Shown here: positions 51,117 through 58,375 of the stretch, one piece after another | Layout: each line of letters starts with the position of its first letter | How positions within the stretch are numbered: the stretch's first letter is position 1 | Origin: DASUNQ01 sp044866775 | Lineage (GTDB): Bacteria; Acidobacteriota; Thermoanaerobaculia; Multivoradales; UBA5704 | Length of the DNA: 64,000 nucleotides | Assembly (NCBI GenBank): GCA_044866775.1 | Contig: JBIOUG010000195.1 | Coordinates: forward strand, 136,362 to 200,361 | Direction of reading: 5' to 3' | Made by a program: the position numbers and the translations under genes | The notes under the pieces: model-generated | Database searches by the model: none | Told to the model about the DNA's origin: nothing | What the model saw: the letters and a program-made list of their open reading frames with translations, nothing else

Positions 51117-53814
51117 GCGCGGCGCGCGGCAGGCGGAACAGCTCGTAGCCCGTGGCCGGCCGCCCGGCGTTGAAGAAGAGCCAGGATCCGGCGGCCACGA
51201 AGTCGCGCGGCGAGGAGGAGAACGGCCCGAGCAGCACGTCGGCCATACGCGCGGTGCCGCCGGGGGTGCCGTCGCTGCGCCAGGGCTCGAGGCCGCGGAC
51301 GCCGTCGTCGGCGGCGAAGGCCAGCACGCCGTCGACCGTGCGCAGCGCCTGCGGCTGCGAGGCGCGCGGCCCGGGGCGGATGTCGCGCACCATCCGCGTC
51401 CCCTCGGCCGTGCCGTCGCTGACCCAGAGCTCGCGCCCGTGGATGCCGTCGTCGGCGGCGAAGTAGAGGCGGTCGCCGAGCGGCGTCAGCCAATCCGGGG
51501 CGGAGGAGTCGGGCCCGGGACGCAGATCGGCCACCAGCCGCGTCCCCTCGAGGGTGCCGTCGCTCGTCCACAGCTCCTCGCCGTGGTCGCCGTCGTGGAC
51601 GGCGAGGAAGGCGCGCCCACCGACGGTGACCAGACGGCGGATCGAGAGGATCGGCCCGTCGTACTGCACCCCCTCCAGCAGCGGGCGGGTGCCGGCGGGC
51701 GTCAGGTCGCTCGTCCAGAGCGCGAACCGCAGCGGGCGGTCGATGTCGGTCTGGGTGAGGTAGAAGAGCCGGTCGCCGGCGACGCGAAGCAGATGGAGGA
51801 ACGTGCAGCCGCCGCAGGGATCGCGGACCGCCTGGACGGTGCCCGCGGCGGTGCCGTCGGAGACCCAGAGCCCGGACTCGCGGTCGATGAAGTCGAGCGC
51901 ATAGTGCGGCGTGAAGTAGAGGCGAGCGCCGTCCGCGGCGGCGACGGCGAAGAAGTCCGCGCCGATGTCGGAGGGGTTCTCGGCGCGTGCGACCGTCGCC
52001 ACCCGCCGCGTCCCCTGCGCGGTGCCGTCGCTGCGCCAGAGGACGAGCCAGAACGCTCCGTCGTGGTACTCGCTGCCGAAGAAGAGCGCTGCTCCGTCGA
52101 CCACCCCCATGCTGTGCAGCAGGCGTTGACCGCCGCGCAGCCGCCTGAGGTCGCCGGGGACGCCGCGGGTCGACCAGAGCGTCGATCCCTTGCCGCTGAA
52201 GTCGTTGGTGAAGAGGAGGACCTGATCGCCGAGCACGGTCAGCTCGTCAGGGCCGCCGAACTCCAGCGCGCCCGCGCCGAGATCGCCGACGAGCCGGGTG
52301 CCGGCGCGCAGGCCGTTGCTGCTCCACGGCTCGAGACCGTGGGTGCCGTCGTTGGCGGCGAACACCAGGCGCGCGCCGAGCGCCGTGAGCTGCCGCGGGT
52401 CGCTCGCCGTGTATCCGCGGTAGATCTCGGTCACCACGCCGGTCGACGCCGGGCTGCCGGCGCTCGCGCCGAGCCGCTCGGCCCGGCTCTGGCCGCGTGT
52501 GAAGCCGAAGAGGACCCGGTTCCCCAGGCCGTGGAGAGTCCCCAGCCCACTGCTCCCGGGCCCGGGGGTGAGGTCGGCGGCGCGGCGTGTGCCGGCAGGC
52601 GTGCCGTCGCTCCGCCACAGCTCGGCGCCGGACGAGCCGTCGTCGGCGGCGAAGTAGAGGAGCCCTCCCGCCGCGCCGCCGGTGGGGAGCAGGGTGATCG
52701 AGCCCGCCGCGCCGGGATGAAGGTCGCCGAGCGGCACGACCGCGCCGCTCGCGTCGATCACCCAGGGCTCGAGGCCGTGGCTGCCGTCGTTCGCCGCGAA
52801 GAGCAGGCGCCCTCTGGCGGAGGCCAGGATCGCGGCCCCGGAGGAGGCCGGGCCGGGCACCAGGTCGGCGATCAGCCGGGTGCCGGCGGCCGTGCCGTCG
52901 CTGCGCCAGAGCTCGCGGCCGGTCGCCGGCGTCTGGGCGATGAAGACGACGTCGCGGTCGCGGACCGTGAAGTCCGCCGGGAACGAGCCGTCCGTTCCGG
53001 GCGCGAGATCGGCCAGGCGCGCGGTGCCCGCCGGCGTGCCGTCGGTCGTCCATAGCTCCCAGCCCGTGACGCCGTCGTCGGCGCGGAAGAAGAGCCTGCC
53101 GAGCGCCGCCCGGGGGAAGAACTCGTGGACCCCCGACGCCGGGCCGGGGCGGATGACCGGCAGCGGCCCGGTGCCGGCGGCGGTGCCGTCGGTGCGCCAG
53201 AGCTCGATGCCTTCGTCCTCCTGGAAGTGGGAGAAGACCAGGAAGCCGCCCGCGGCGGCCGGACGCTCGGTGAGTGAAGCGCCGCCGGGGACGTCGGCAT
53301 AGGACGCGGTGCCGGCGGCCGTGCCGTCGCTCGCCCAGAGGGTCACCGACGAGTCCCCCCGGGTGGCGAAGATCAGCCGGGTGCCGAGGCGGGCGAGGAA
53401 GAGGTAGTCGCCGTCTACCGGGCCGGGAGCCAGATCGACCAGAGGGAAGGTGCCGGCCGCGGTGCCGTCGCTGCGCCAGAGCTCGCGACCGAGGGACTCG
53501 TCGCCGGCGAGGAAGAAGAGCACGCCCGCCGCCGCGGTGAAGTTGCCCGGCGTGCTTTCGCAGCGCCCGCTGCAGACGTCGGCGACCAGCGCCGTGCCGG
53601 CTGCCGTGCCGTCGCTGCGCCACAGCTCGCGGCCGAAGAAGCCATCGGCGGCGGCAAAGTAGAGATGACTGCCGAGGACTGCGGCGTCGAAGAGCAGCGA
53701 GGTGAGCGCCGAGCCCGGCTCGGCGGCGGTGCGGATGTCCTTGACCAAGACGGGCTGCGCCGAGACGTGGGCGCTGGCGGCGAGAGCGAGCACGAGCAGA
53801 GCAAGCGTTCTCAT
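51097..53814 (-). CDS. ELWxSDGTxAGT-repeat exported protein, 905 residues
   Basis: Signal peptide (MRTLALLVLALAASAHVSAQ), then about 17 repeats of ~50 residues with the core [ET]LW[RT]SDGTxAGT preceded by LYFAADDGxxGxELW, such as LYFAADDGFFGRELWRSDG and LYFAADDGIHGRELWVSDG. Some repeats have lost the signature (VLWRSDG, TLWSTRG). No catalytic or sorting domain is visible and there is no C-terminal twin domain, unlike the related protein at 2-1924. Tail-to-tail overlap (20 bases) with the membrane glycosyltransferase-like gene. Probably surface or secreted, function unknown. Confidence 0.85.
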   Translation of the reverse strand: MRTLALLVLALAASAHVSAQPVLVKDIRTAAEPGSALTSLLFDAAVLGSHLYFAAADGFFGRELWRSDGTAAGTALVADVCSGRCESTPGNFTAAAGVLFFLAGDESLGRELWRSDGTAAGTFPLVDLAPGPVDGDYLFLARLGTRLIFATRGDSSVTLWASDGTAAGTASYADVPGGASLTERPAAAGGFLVFSHFQEDEGIELWRTDGTAAGTGPLPVIRPGPASGVHEFFPRAALGRLFFRADDGVTGWELWTTDGTPAGTARLADLAPGTDGSFPADFTVRDRDVVFIAQTPATGRELWRSDGTAAGTRLIADLVPGPASSGAAILASARGRLLFAANDGSHGLEPWVIDASGAVVPLGDLHPGAAGSITLLPTGGAAGGLLYFAADDGSSGAELWRSDGTPAGTRRAADLTPGPGSSGLGTLHGLGNRVLFGFTRGQSRAERLGASAGSPASTGVVTEIYRGYTASDPRQLTALGARLVFAANDGTHGLEPWSSNGLRAGTRLVGDLGAGALEFGGPDELTVLGDQVLLFTNDFSGKGSTLWSTRGVPGDLRRLRGGQRLLHSMGVVDGAALFFGSEYHDGAFWLVLWRSDGTAQGTRRVATVARAENPSDIGADFFAVAAADGARLYFTPHYALDFIDRESGLWVSDGTAAGTVQAVRDPCGGCTFLHLLRVAGDRLFYLTQTDIDRPLRFALWTSDLTPAGTRPLLEGVQYDGPILSIRRLVTVGGRAFLAVHDGDHGEELWTSDGTLEGTRLVADLRPGPDSSAPDWLTPLGDRLYFAADDGIHGRELWVSDGTAEGTRMVRDIRPGPRASQPQALRTVDGVLAFAADDGVRGLEPWRSDGTPGGTARMADVLLGPFSSSPRDFVAAGSWLFFNAGRPATGYELFRLPRAALTGGPP

Positions 53815-53815
53815 G

Positions 53816-53860
53816 GTTCTATGCTTCTATGACATTAATGAACTGTCAAGACGGCTCGGA
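53816..53860. promoter_or_regulatory. AT-rich divergent promoter region with small inverted repeat
   Basis: TGACA-TTAATGAAC-TGTCA at about 53830-53848 is an inverted repeat in an AT-rich patch between divergent genes. The minus strand has a consensus -35 TTGACA at the repeat, but no well-spaced -10 is seen. It probably governs the ELWxSDGTxAGT gene. Confidence 0.35.
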
Positions 53861-53913
53861 CCCTGCCCTCCGCTACGATCGCGACGATCAGGCCGATCAG
53901 GGAGAAACCGCCG

Positions 53914-54867
53914 ATGAAGGTCCTCGCCTTGCTGCCTCTCCTCCTCGCTCTCGCCGTACCCTCCGCCGTGACCCCTGCTGCGCCCGCGGGCCCGCGTTTG
54001 GTGGTCCTCGGCACGGTGCAGGACGGCGGCCTCCCGCACGTCGCCTGCTCCTGCGAGCGCTGCGCGCGGGCGCGGCGCGAGCCTGCCTTCCGGCGGCACG
54101 TCGCGAGCCTCGCTCTCCACCTGCCGGCGAGCGACAAGGTCTATCTCGTCGACGCCCCCCCCGACCTCGGCGAGCAGCTCGACACCGTGGCGCGGCTGCG
54201 CGGGCGCGCCCCGGCCGGCCGCGTCGACCGCGCGCCGGTCGACGGCGTCTTCCTAACCCACGCCCACATCGGCCACTACCTCGGCCTCGCCTTCTTCGGC
54301 TTCGAGACGGTGCACACCCAGAAGCTCCCAGCCTGGGCCTCGGCGCGCATGGGCGAGTTCCTGCGCGGCAACGGCCCCTGGAGCCAGCTCGTGCGGCTGG
54401 AGGAGATCGAGCTGCGGGAGCTGCGCCCCGGCGAGCCGGTGGCGCTGGGGGAAGGCGTGACGGTGACGCCGCTCCAGGTGCCGCACCGCGACGAGTACAG
54501 CGACACCCTCGGCTTCGTCATCCGCGGGCCGCGCCGTTCCGTCCTCTACGTCCCCGACACGGACTCCTGGCGCGCCTGGCCGCGGCCGTTGACCGAGGTC
54601 CTCCAGGGCGTCGACGTGGCGCTTCTCGACGGCACCTTCTACTCGCTCGACGAGCTGCCGGGCCGCGCCGTCTCCACGATCGGTCACCCGCTGATCACCG
54701 AGTCGATGGACCTGCTCGAGCCGCTGGTGAAGGCAGGCAAGCTGTCGGTCGTCTTCACCCACCTCAACCATTCCAACCCCGCGCTCCAGCCCGAGAGCGC
54801 GGCGCGGCGGGCGATCGCCGTCCGGGGTTTTCGCGTGCTCGCCGAGGGGGAGGAGATCCCACTGTAG
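53914..54867 (+). CDS. PqqB-like exported metallo-beta-lactamase-fold hydrolase
   Basis: A 317-residue protein with a signal peptide (LALLPLLLALAVPSAVTPAAPA). The fold is the PqqB subgroup of the MBL superfamily: LVVLGTVQDGGLPHVACSCERCARARRE (with the C-x-C-x-x-C zinc site), then HAHIGHYLG (HxHxxH), VPHRDEYSDTLGF, DGTFYS and FTHLNHSNP. PqqB itself is cytoplasmic; an exported form without other pqq genes nearby is probably a different hydrolase. ATG at 53914. Two hairpins follow the stop. Confidence 0.85.
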   Translation: MKVLALLPLLLALAVPSAVTPAAPAGPRLVVLGTVQDGGLPHVACSCERCARARREPAFRRHVASLALHLPASDKVYLVDAPPDLGEQLDTVARLRGRAPAGRVDRAPVDGVFLTHAHIGHYLGLAFFGFETVHTQKLPAWASARMGEFLRGNGPWSQLVRLEEIELRELRPGEPVALGEGVTVTPLQVPHRDEYSDTLGFVIRGPRRSVLYVPDTDSWRAWPRPLTEVLQGVDVALLDGTFYSLDELPGRAVSTIGHPLITESMDLLEPLVKAGKLSVVFTHLNHSNPALQPESAARRAIAVRGFRVLAEGEEIPL

Positions 54868-54920
54868 CATCTGGTAGATTTCGATCAGATGCTTCGATCC
54901 TCGGCGCAGTCCTGCGCCGA
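54867..54920. terminator. Two consecutive hairpins after the PqqB-like gene
   Basis: GCATCTG (54867-54873) pairs with CAGATGC (54886-54892); TCGGCGCAG (54901-54909) pairs perfectly with CTGCGCCGA (54912-54920), two-base loop. No T-run follows, so termination is only inferred. Confidence 0.35.
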
Positions 54921-54941
54921 CGTCCGAGCGGGAGTTCCTTG

Positions 54942-55736
54942 ATGCTGCTTCGCATCCGCCTTTTCCTCGCCCTTGCCGCGCTCGCGGCCGGCCCGAGCGC
55001 GGGTCTCTGTATCTCGTCGAGGACATCGATCCGTCGTCGCAGCCGGCCGACTCGGCAGCAGAGGACTTCGTGACCGTGGGCGGCATCTCGTTCTTCAGCG
55101 CCAGCGATTCTCTCGCCGGCCACGAGCTCTGGCGGAGCAACGGCACGCCGGCCGGCACCTTTCGTCTGGCGGACGTCGCAACGAGCAGTCCGCGGAGGAG
55201 CTCTGGGCTACCAAGGGCGGGATAAGGAACACGGTCAGGCTGTCCAACGGGGCGTTGAACGTCGATGACCAACGTGTCCTCGTCGGGTCGCTGCCGATCT
55301 ACTTCGCGGCGGACGACCACGCGCACGGCATGGAACTCTGGCGCACGGACGGCACGGTCGCTGGCACCCACATGATCGCCGACATCAACCCCGGCCAGGC
55401 CGGGTCCGATCCTCGGGAACCGATCGTGCCCGCGGGGAAGCTCTACTTCCAGGCCTCCGACGCGGCGCACGGGCCGGCGCTCTGGCGCAGCGACGGCACC
55501 GCCGCGGGCACGCAGCTCGTCCAGGACTTCTGGCCCGGAGCGGAGGAGACCGGGGGCGTGGCGACGTCTGCCGCGGCGCGTGCAGTTCCCACGCCTTCGG
55601 TTACTGGAGCCTCGGGGCCAGGCTGCTCCTCGTCGCCGACGACGGTAAGAACGGCCGCGAGATCTGGCGCGCGGGTTCCGCGTGTTGGCGGAGGCCAATG
55701 CCGGAAGCGCCGGCCGAAAGGCGCATCTCTGGTTAG
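54942..55736 (+). pseudogene. Decayed ELWxSDGTxAGT-repeat protein gene
   Basis: ATG at 54942 starts a signal peptide (LLRIRLFLALAALAAGPSAG), but the frame then fails. The continuation GLYLVEDIDPSSQP with GHELWRSNGTPAGTF lies in another frame. A third frame carries ADDHAHGMELWRTDGTVAGTHMI and GPALWRSDGTAAGTQLV; yet another reads FGYWSLGARLLLVADDGKNGREIWRAG. At least three frameshifts and an internal loss reduce a once long protein to ~265 codons. It is a relic of the same family as 51097-53814, suggesting local family turnover. Confidence 0.75.
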
Positions 55737-55810
55737 AGGCCCGCGCTCGCTTTGACAGCAGCGGAGCGCAGGAGTACGTTTCGAGGAGGTGCTCGGAGAG
55801 GAGGACGCCG

Positions 55811-57025
55811 ATGCGTATCGCGACGCTCCGGTCCAAAGTGGTCGTCCTGCTCGGGGCCGCTCTCGCCCTGTCCTTGGCCGCGGCCGAGGTCGCCGGCGCT
55901 CGTAAGCCCCCGCGCGGCCCGCGGGCGCTCACCAACCCGTTCCCGCTCGACACCTGCGGCGACTGCCGGAGCGTCAGAGCGCGGGTCGCCGGCAGCCCGA
56001 ACGGCGATTTCCTGGCCGGGTGGGAGGCTGTCTCCGACTTCCGCGCCTTCCGCCGCTCGTTCGACGCCAACGGCAACGGTGGCGAAGTCGTTCGGCTCGG
56101 CGATGGACGGCAGGCGAAGCTGGCCGGTGGCGGCCCCGACGGGGACTTGTTCCGCGTCGGCTGGCTGCACCCAGGTCAGATCTGGTGGCAGCGCCTTGAC
56201 ACCGCGGGCGTCCTGGTGGGCAGCCCGGAGCGCGTCAACATCGGCGGCTCGCCGGGGCTCGACGATCACGACGCCTCGCTCGTCATGGACCGCGAGGGGC
56301 GCGCGCTGTTCGTCTGGGATAGCCTCAGCGGCCCGAGCCAGCCGACCCGCATCGCGGCCCAGCTCCATGCCCCCGGCGGCATGCGGGTCGCTCCGCCGAC
56401 GACCGTCGCGACGACGTGGGGGGTGACCGAGCCCGTCGGTTGCCTGCGTCCTGACGGGGGCGGTGGGGTCGCCTGGGCGCAGTTCGACGGCGTCCCGGGC
56501 CCGGACCTGCTCCCGTGGCGGACCGGGTTCCGGCGCCTCGGCCCGGGCGGCGAAGTCTTGGGAGAGGTCGAGGTCGTCGGCTCGCCCGGCATCCCGAGCG
56601 CGGGCTTTGGACACGCCCTCGCCTGCGCCGGCGACGGCTCGTTTGCCGTCGCCTGGCACGAGGCGGCGCCGCGATTCGGCCTCGACGTCTTCTGGCAGCG
56701 CTTCGACGCCGACGGCAACCGCCGCGGCGGTCCGGCGCTCGTCAATCCCTTCCGCCCCGGCGATCAGACGCGGCCGGCGCTGCTCGTCGAGCCGGGCGGC
56801 GCGTTCTTCGCCGTCTGGGCGAGCCTCGACCGCGGGCGGAGCGTCCTGGTGGGGCGCCGCTTCGCCCTCGACGGCCGGGCGCTCTCGGGCGAGCTCCTCC
56901 TCCACGCCGCGGCGCGCGGTCAGGTCGCCCAGGCGCCGCAGGTGGCGACGCTCGGCACGACCGGCCGCTTCGTACTGGCCTGGTCCGAGGGCCAGCGGCT
57001 GTTCGCCAAGATTTTCCACTACTGA
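55811..57025 (+). CDS. Secreted propeller-like protein of unknown function
   Basis: A 404-residue protein with a signal peptide (KVVVLLGAALALSLAAAEVAGA). Repeats of ~50 residues with VAWxxxxxxxxDVFWQRFDADGNRRGG-type text (FLAGWEAVSDFRAFRRSFDANGN, FAVAWHEAAPRFGLDVFWQRFDADGN, FFAVWASLDRGRSVLVGRRFALDG, FVLAWSEG) indicate a beta-propeller of about seven blades. A CGDC pair lies near the mature N-terminus. ATG at 55811 follows GAGAGGAGG. No enzyme motif. It is probably exported like the neighbouring repeat proteins. Confidence 0.75.
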   Translation: MRIATLRSKVVVLLGAALALSLAAAEVAGARKPPRGPRALTNPFPLDTCGDCRSVRARVAGSPNGDFLAGWEAVSDFRAFRRSFDANGNGGEVVRLGDGRQAKLAGGGPDGDLFRVGWLHPGQIWWQRLDTAGVLVGSPERVNIGGSPGLDDHDASLVMDREGRALFVWDSLSGPSQPTRIAAQLHAPGGMRVAPPTTVATTWGVTEPVGCLRPDGGGGVAWAQFDGVPGPDLLPWRTGFRRLGPGGEVLGEVEVVGSPGIPSAGFGHALACAGDGSFAVAWHEAAPRFGLDVFWQRFDADGNRRGGPALVNPFRPGDQTRPALLVEPGGAFFAVWASLDRGRSVLVGRRFALDGRALSGELLLHAAARGQVAQAPQVATLGTTGRFVLAWSEGQRLFAKIFHY

Positions 57026-57314
57026 GCCGCAAATGTGGGCGGGCGGTCCCTCGGTGGCGGGGGATATGATCACAGACATGGTCCAGGACATTGACAGAGT
57101 CCTCCTCAAGCTCGGCGCCGTTGTGACCTTCGAGGATCGCGACCACTTGCTGGCGGCGCTCGACCGCCTCGAACAGCCGGTTCCCGCGAGGCATGAGGGC
57201 CTGCCCTCATCGAAGCATCGGTTCCCGCTCTGTCAGAAGGAGGGGAAGCCTGACCGACGTGCGCCGGAGGGGGGCGGCGCGCAGGGCCCCGAGCCGTGGG
57301 CGTACAGCTCAGGC
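57026..57314. other. Gap with a short open frame, no clear gene
   Basis: A frame opening at ATG 57066 (MITDMVQDIDRVLLKLGAVVTFEDRDHLLAALDRLEQPVP) looks coding-like for ~40 residues and then degrades. It could be a gene remnant. Nothing else is recognised; the codons do not support an intact protein. Confidence 0.3.
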
Positions 57315-58109
57315 CTACGGCGCCGCCACCGGCTCCGGCGAGCTGAAGACGCTGTCCGGGAGCGCGTCGAGGACGGCGATGTTGCCGAGCTCGAGCGTGC
57401 GGTCGCCGCCGACCTGCGCACGGTGCGGAGCGAGCTTGATGCCGCCGTAGGTCTGCCAGCCCTGCCACAGCCAGGCGGTGGGGGCGGCATCGCGCGGCTG
57501 GTCCTGCAGCAGGTAGGCCCAGCGGTCCATCAAGCCGGTCTGCCGATTGATGAAGGCCCAGTAGTGGTCGCCGGGAGTCAGCCCGACGCCGGCGAAGCTC
57601 AGGTGGAGCTTGTCGTAGGTCTGGCCGTCGAGCGTCTCCTCGCCATCATACGAGAGCGTCACGCCGGGATCGCGTAGCTTGTAAGGCATGAGCAGCCAGT
57701 AGGTGTCGTTGATCCAGGCGCCGTAGGCGCGGTCGAGGAGCTGCTTCGCCTCGTCGCCTTGGAGCTCCTGCCCGTCCATCCAGGCGCGGCCTTCCCGGGT
57801 GACGACGTTCTGCAGCGCGACGTAGGACTTGCCGTCCTGCGTCTTGCCTTCCAGGCGGTGGCGCCCGGTGTATTTGTCCCAGTGGTGGGTGCGCCGGCCG
57901 GCGAACTCGAAGCGGATGAAGCGGGTGGCGTCCCAGGCCTCGCGCCCGCCGAGGGCCCGCATGACGCGCTCGGCGACCTCGGCGGACCGCGCGTCGGCCT
58001 GGCCTTGTGCCGGGGCTGTCGCGGCGGGCCTGGCCGGCTCGTTCTGCGCCACGGAGGCGCAAGCGAACAGGAAGGAAAAGATCAGGTAAGGGAGGACACG
58101 TCGGCGCAT
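57315..58109 (-). CDS. Lipoprotein, LolA-like (DUF6503-type) hypothetical
   Basis: A 264-residue protein. The leader RRRVLPYLIFSFLFACASVA contains a lipobox-like L-F-A-C, so an outer-membrane or periplasmic lipoprotein is likely. The body (MRALGGREAWDATRFIRFEFAGRRTHHWDKYTGRHRLEG, then DTYWLLMPYKLRDPGVTLSYDG, YDKLHLSFAGVGLTPGDHYWAFINRQTGLMDRWAY) has the half-barrel pattern of LolA/LolB-type outer-membrane sorting proteins and the DUF6503 group. ATG at 58109 has GAGGAGG 6 bases upstream on its strand. The exact family assignment is moderate. Confidence 0.7.
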   Translation of the reverse strand: MRRRVLPYLIFSFLFACASVAQNEPARPAATAPAQGQADARSAEVAERVMRALGGREAWDATRFIRFEFAGRRTHHWDKYTGRHRLEGKTQDGKSYVALQNVVTREGRAWMDGQELQGDEAKQLLDRAYGAWINDTYWLLMPYKLRDPGVTLSYDGEETLDGQTYDKLHLSFAGVGLTPGDHYWAFINRQTGLMDRWAYLLQDQPRDAAPTAWLWQGWQTYGGIKLAPHRAQVGGDRTLELGNIAVLDALPDSVFSSPEPVAAP

Positions 58110-58175
58110 GCAAAGCCTCCTCTCGAGGAGCGGGTGGATCATACCCCGCGGCTTGTGGTGGCAATTCCCCTGCAT

Positions 58176-58261
58176 GTCATCCCGAGCGAGAGCGAGGGAT
58201 CTGGGCGGGGGCGGACTTCGCGCCACCCTGCCCCCAGATCCGTCGCTCTCGCTCGGGATGA
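58176..58261. repeat. Inverted pair of dispersed palindromes, long hairpin
   Basis: Left arm GTCATCCCGAGCGAGAGCGAGGGATCTGGG (58176-58205) and right arm CCCAGATCCGTCGCTCTCGCTCGGGATGAC (58232-58261) are near-perfect inverse copies. The internal stretch GACTTCGCGCCACCCTG is shared with 24001-24020. The whole 86 bases could fold into one long hairpin between divergent genes. Confidence 0.85.
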
Positions 58262-58375
58262 CCTTGCGGTTCAAGTTCACGACAGTCCGGTAGAATGAAC
58301 GTGGGCCGACCTCCTCCGGCCTTCTCCAGCCCGTCGCCGGCCCTCCTTACCTGAAGCCTTTTGTTCGAGGACATC

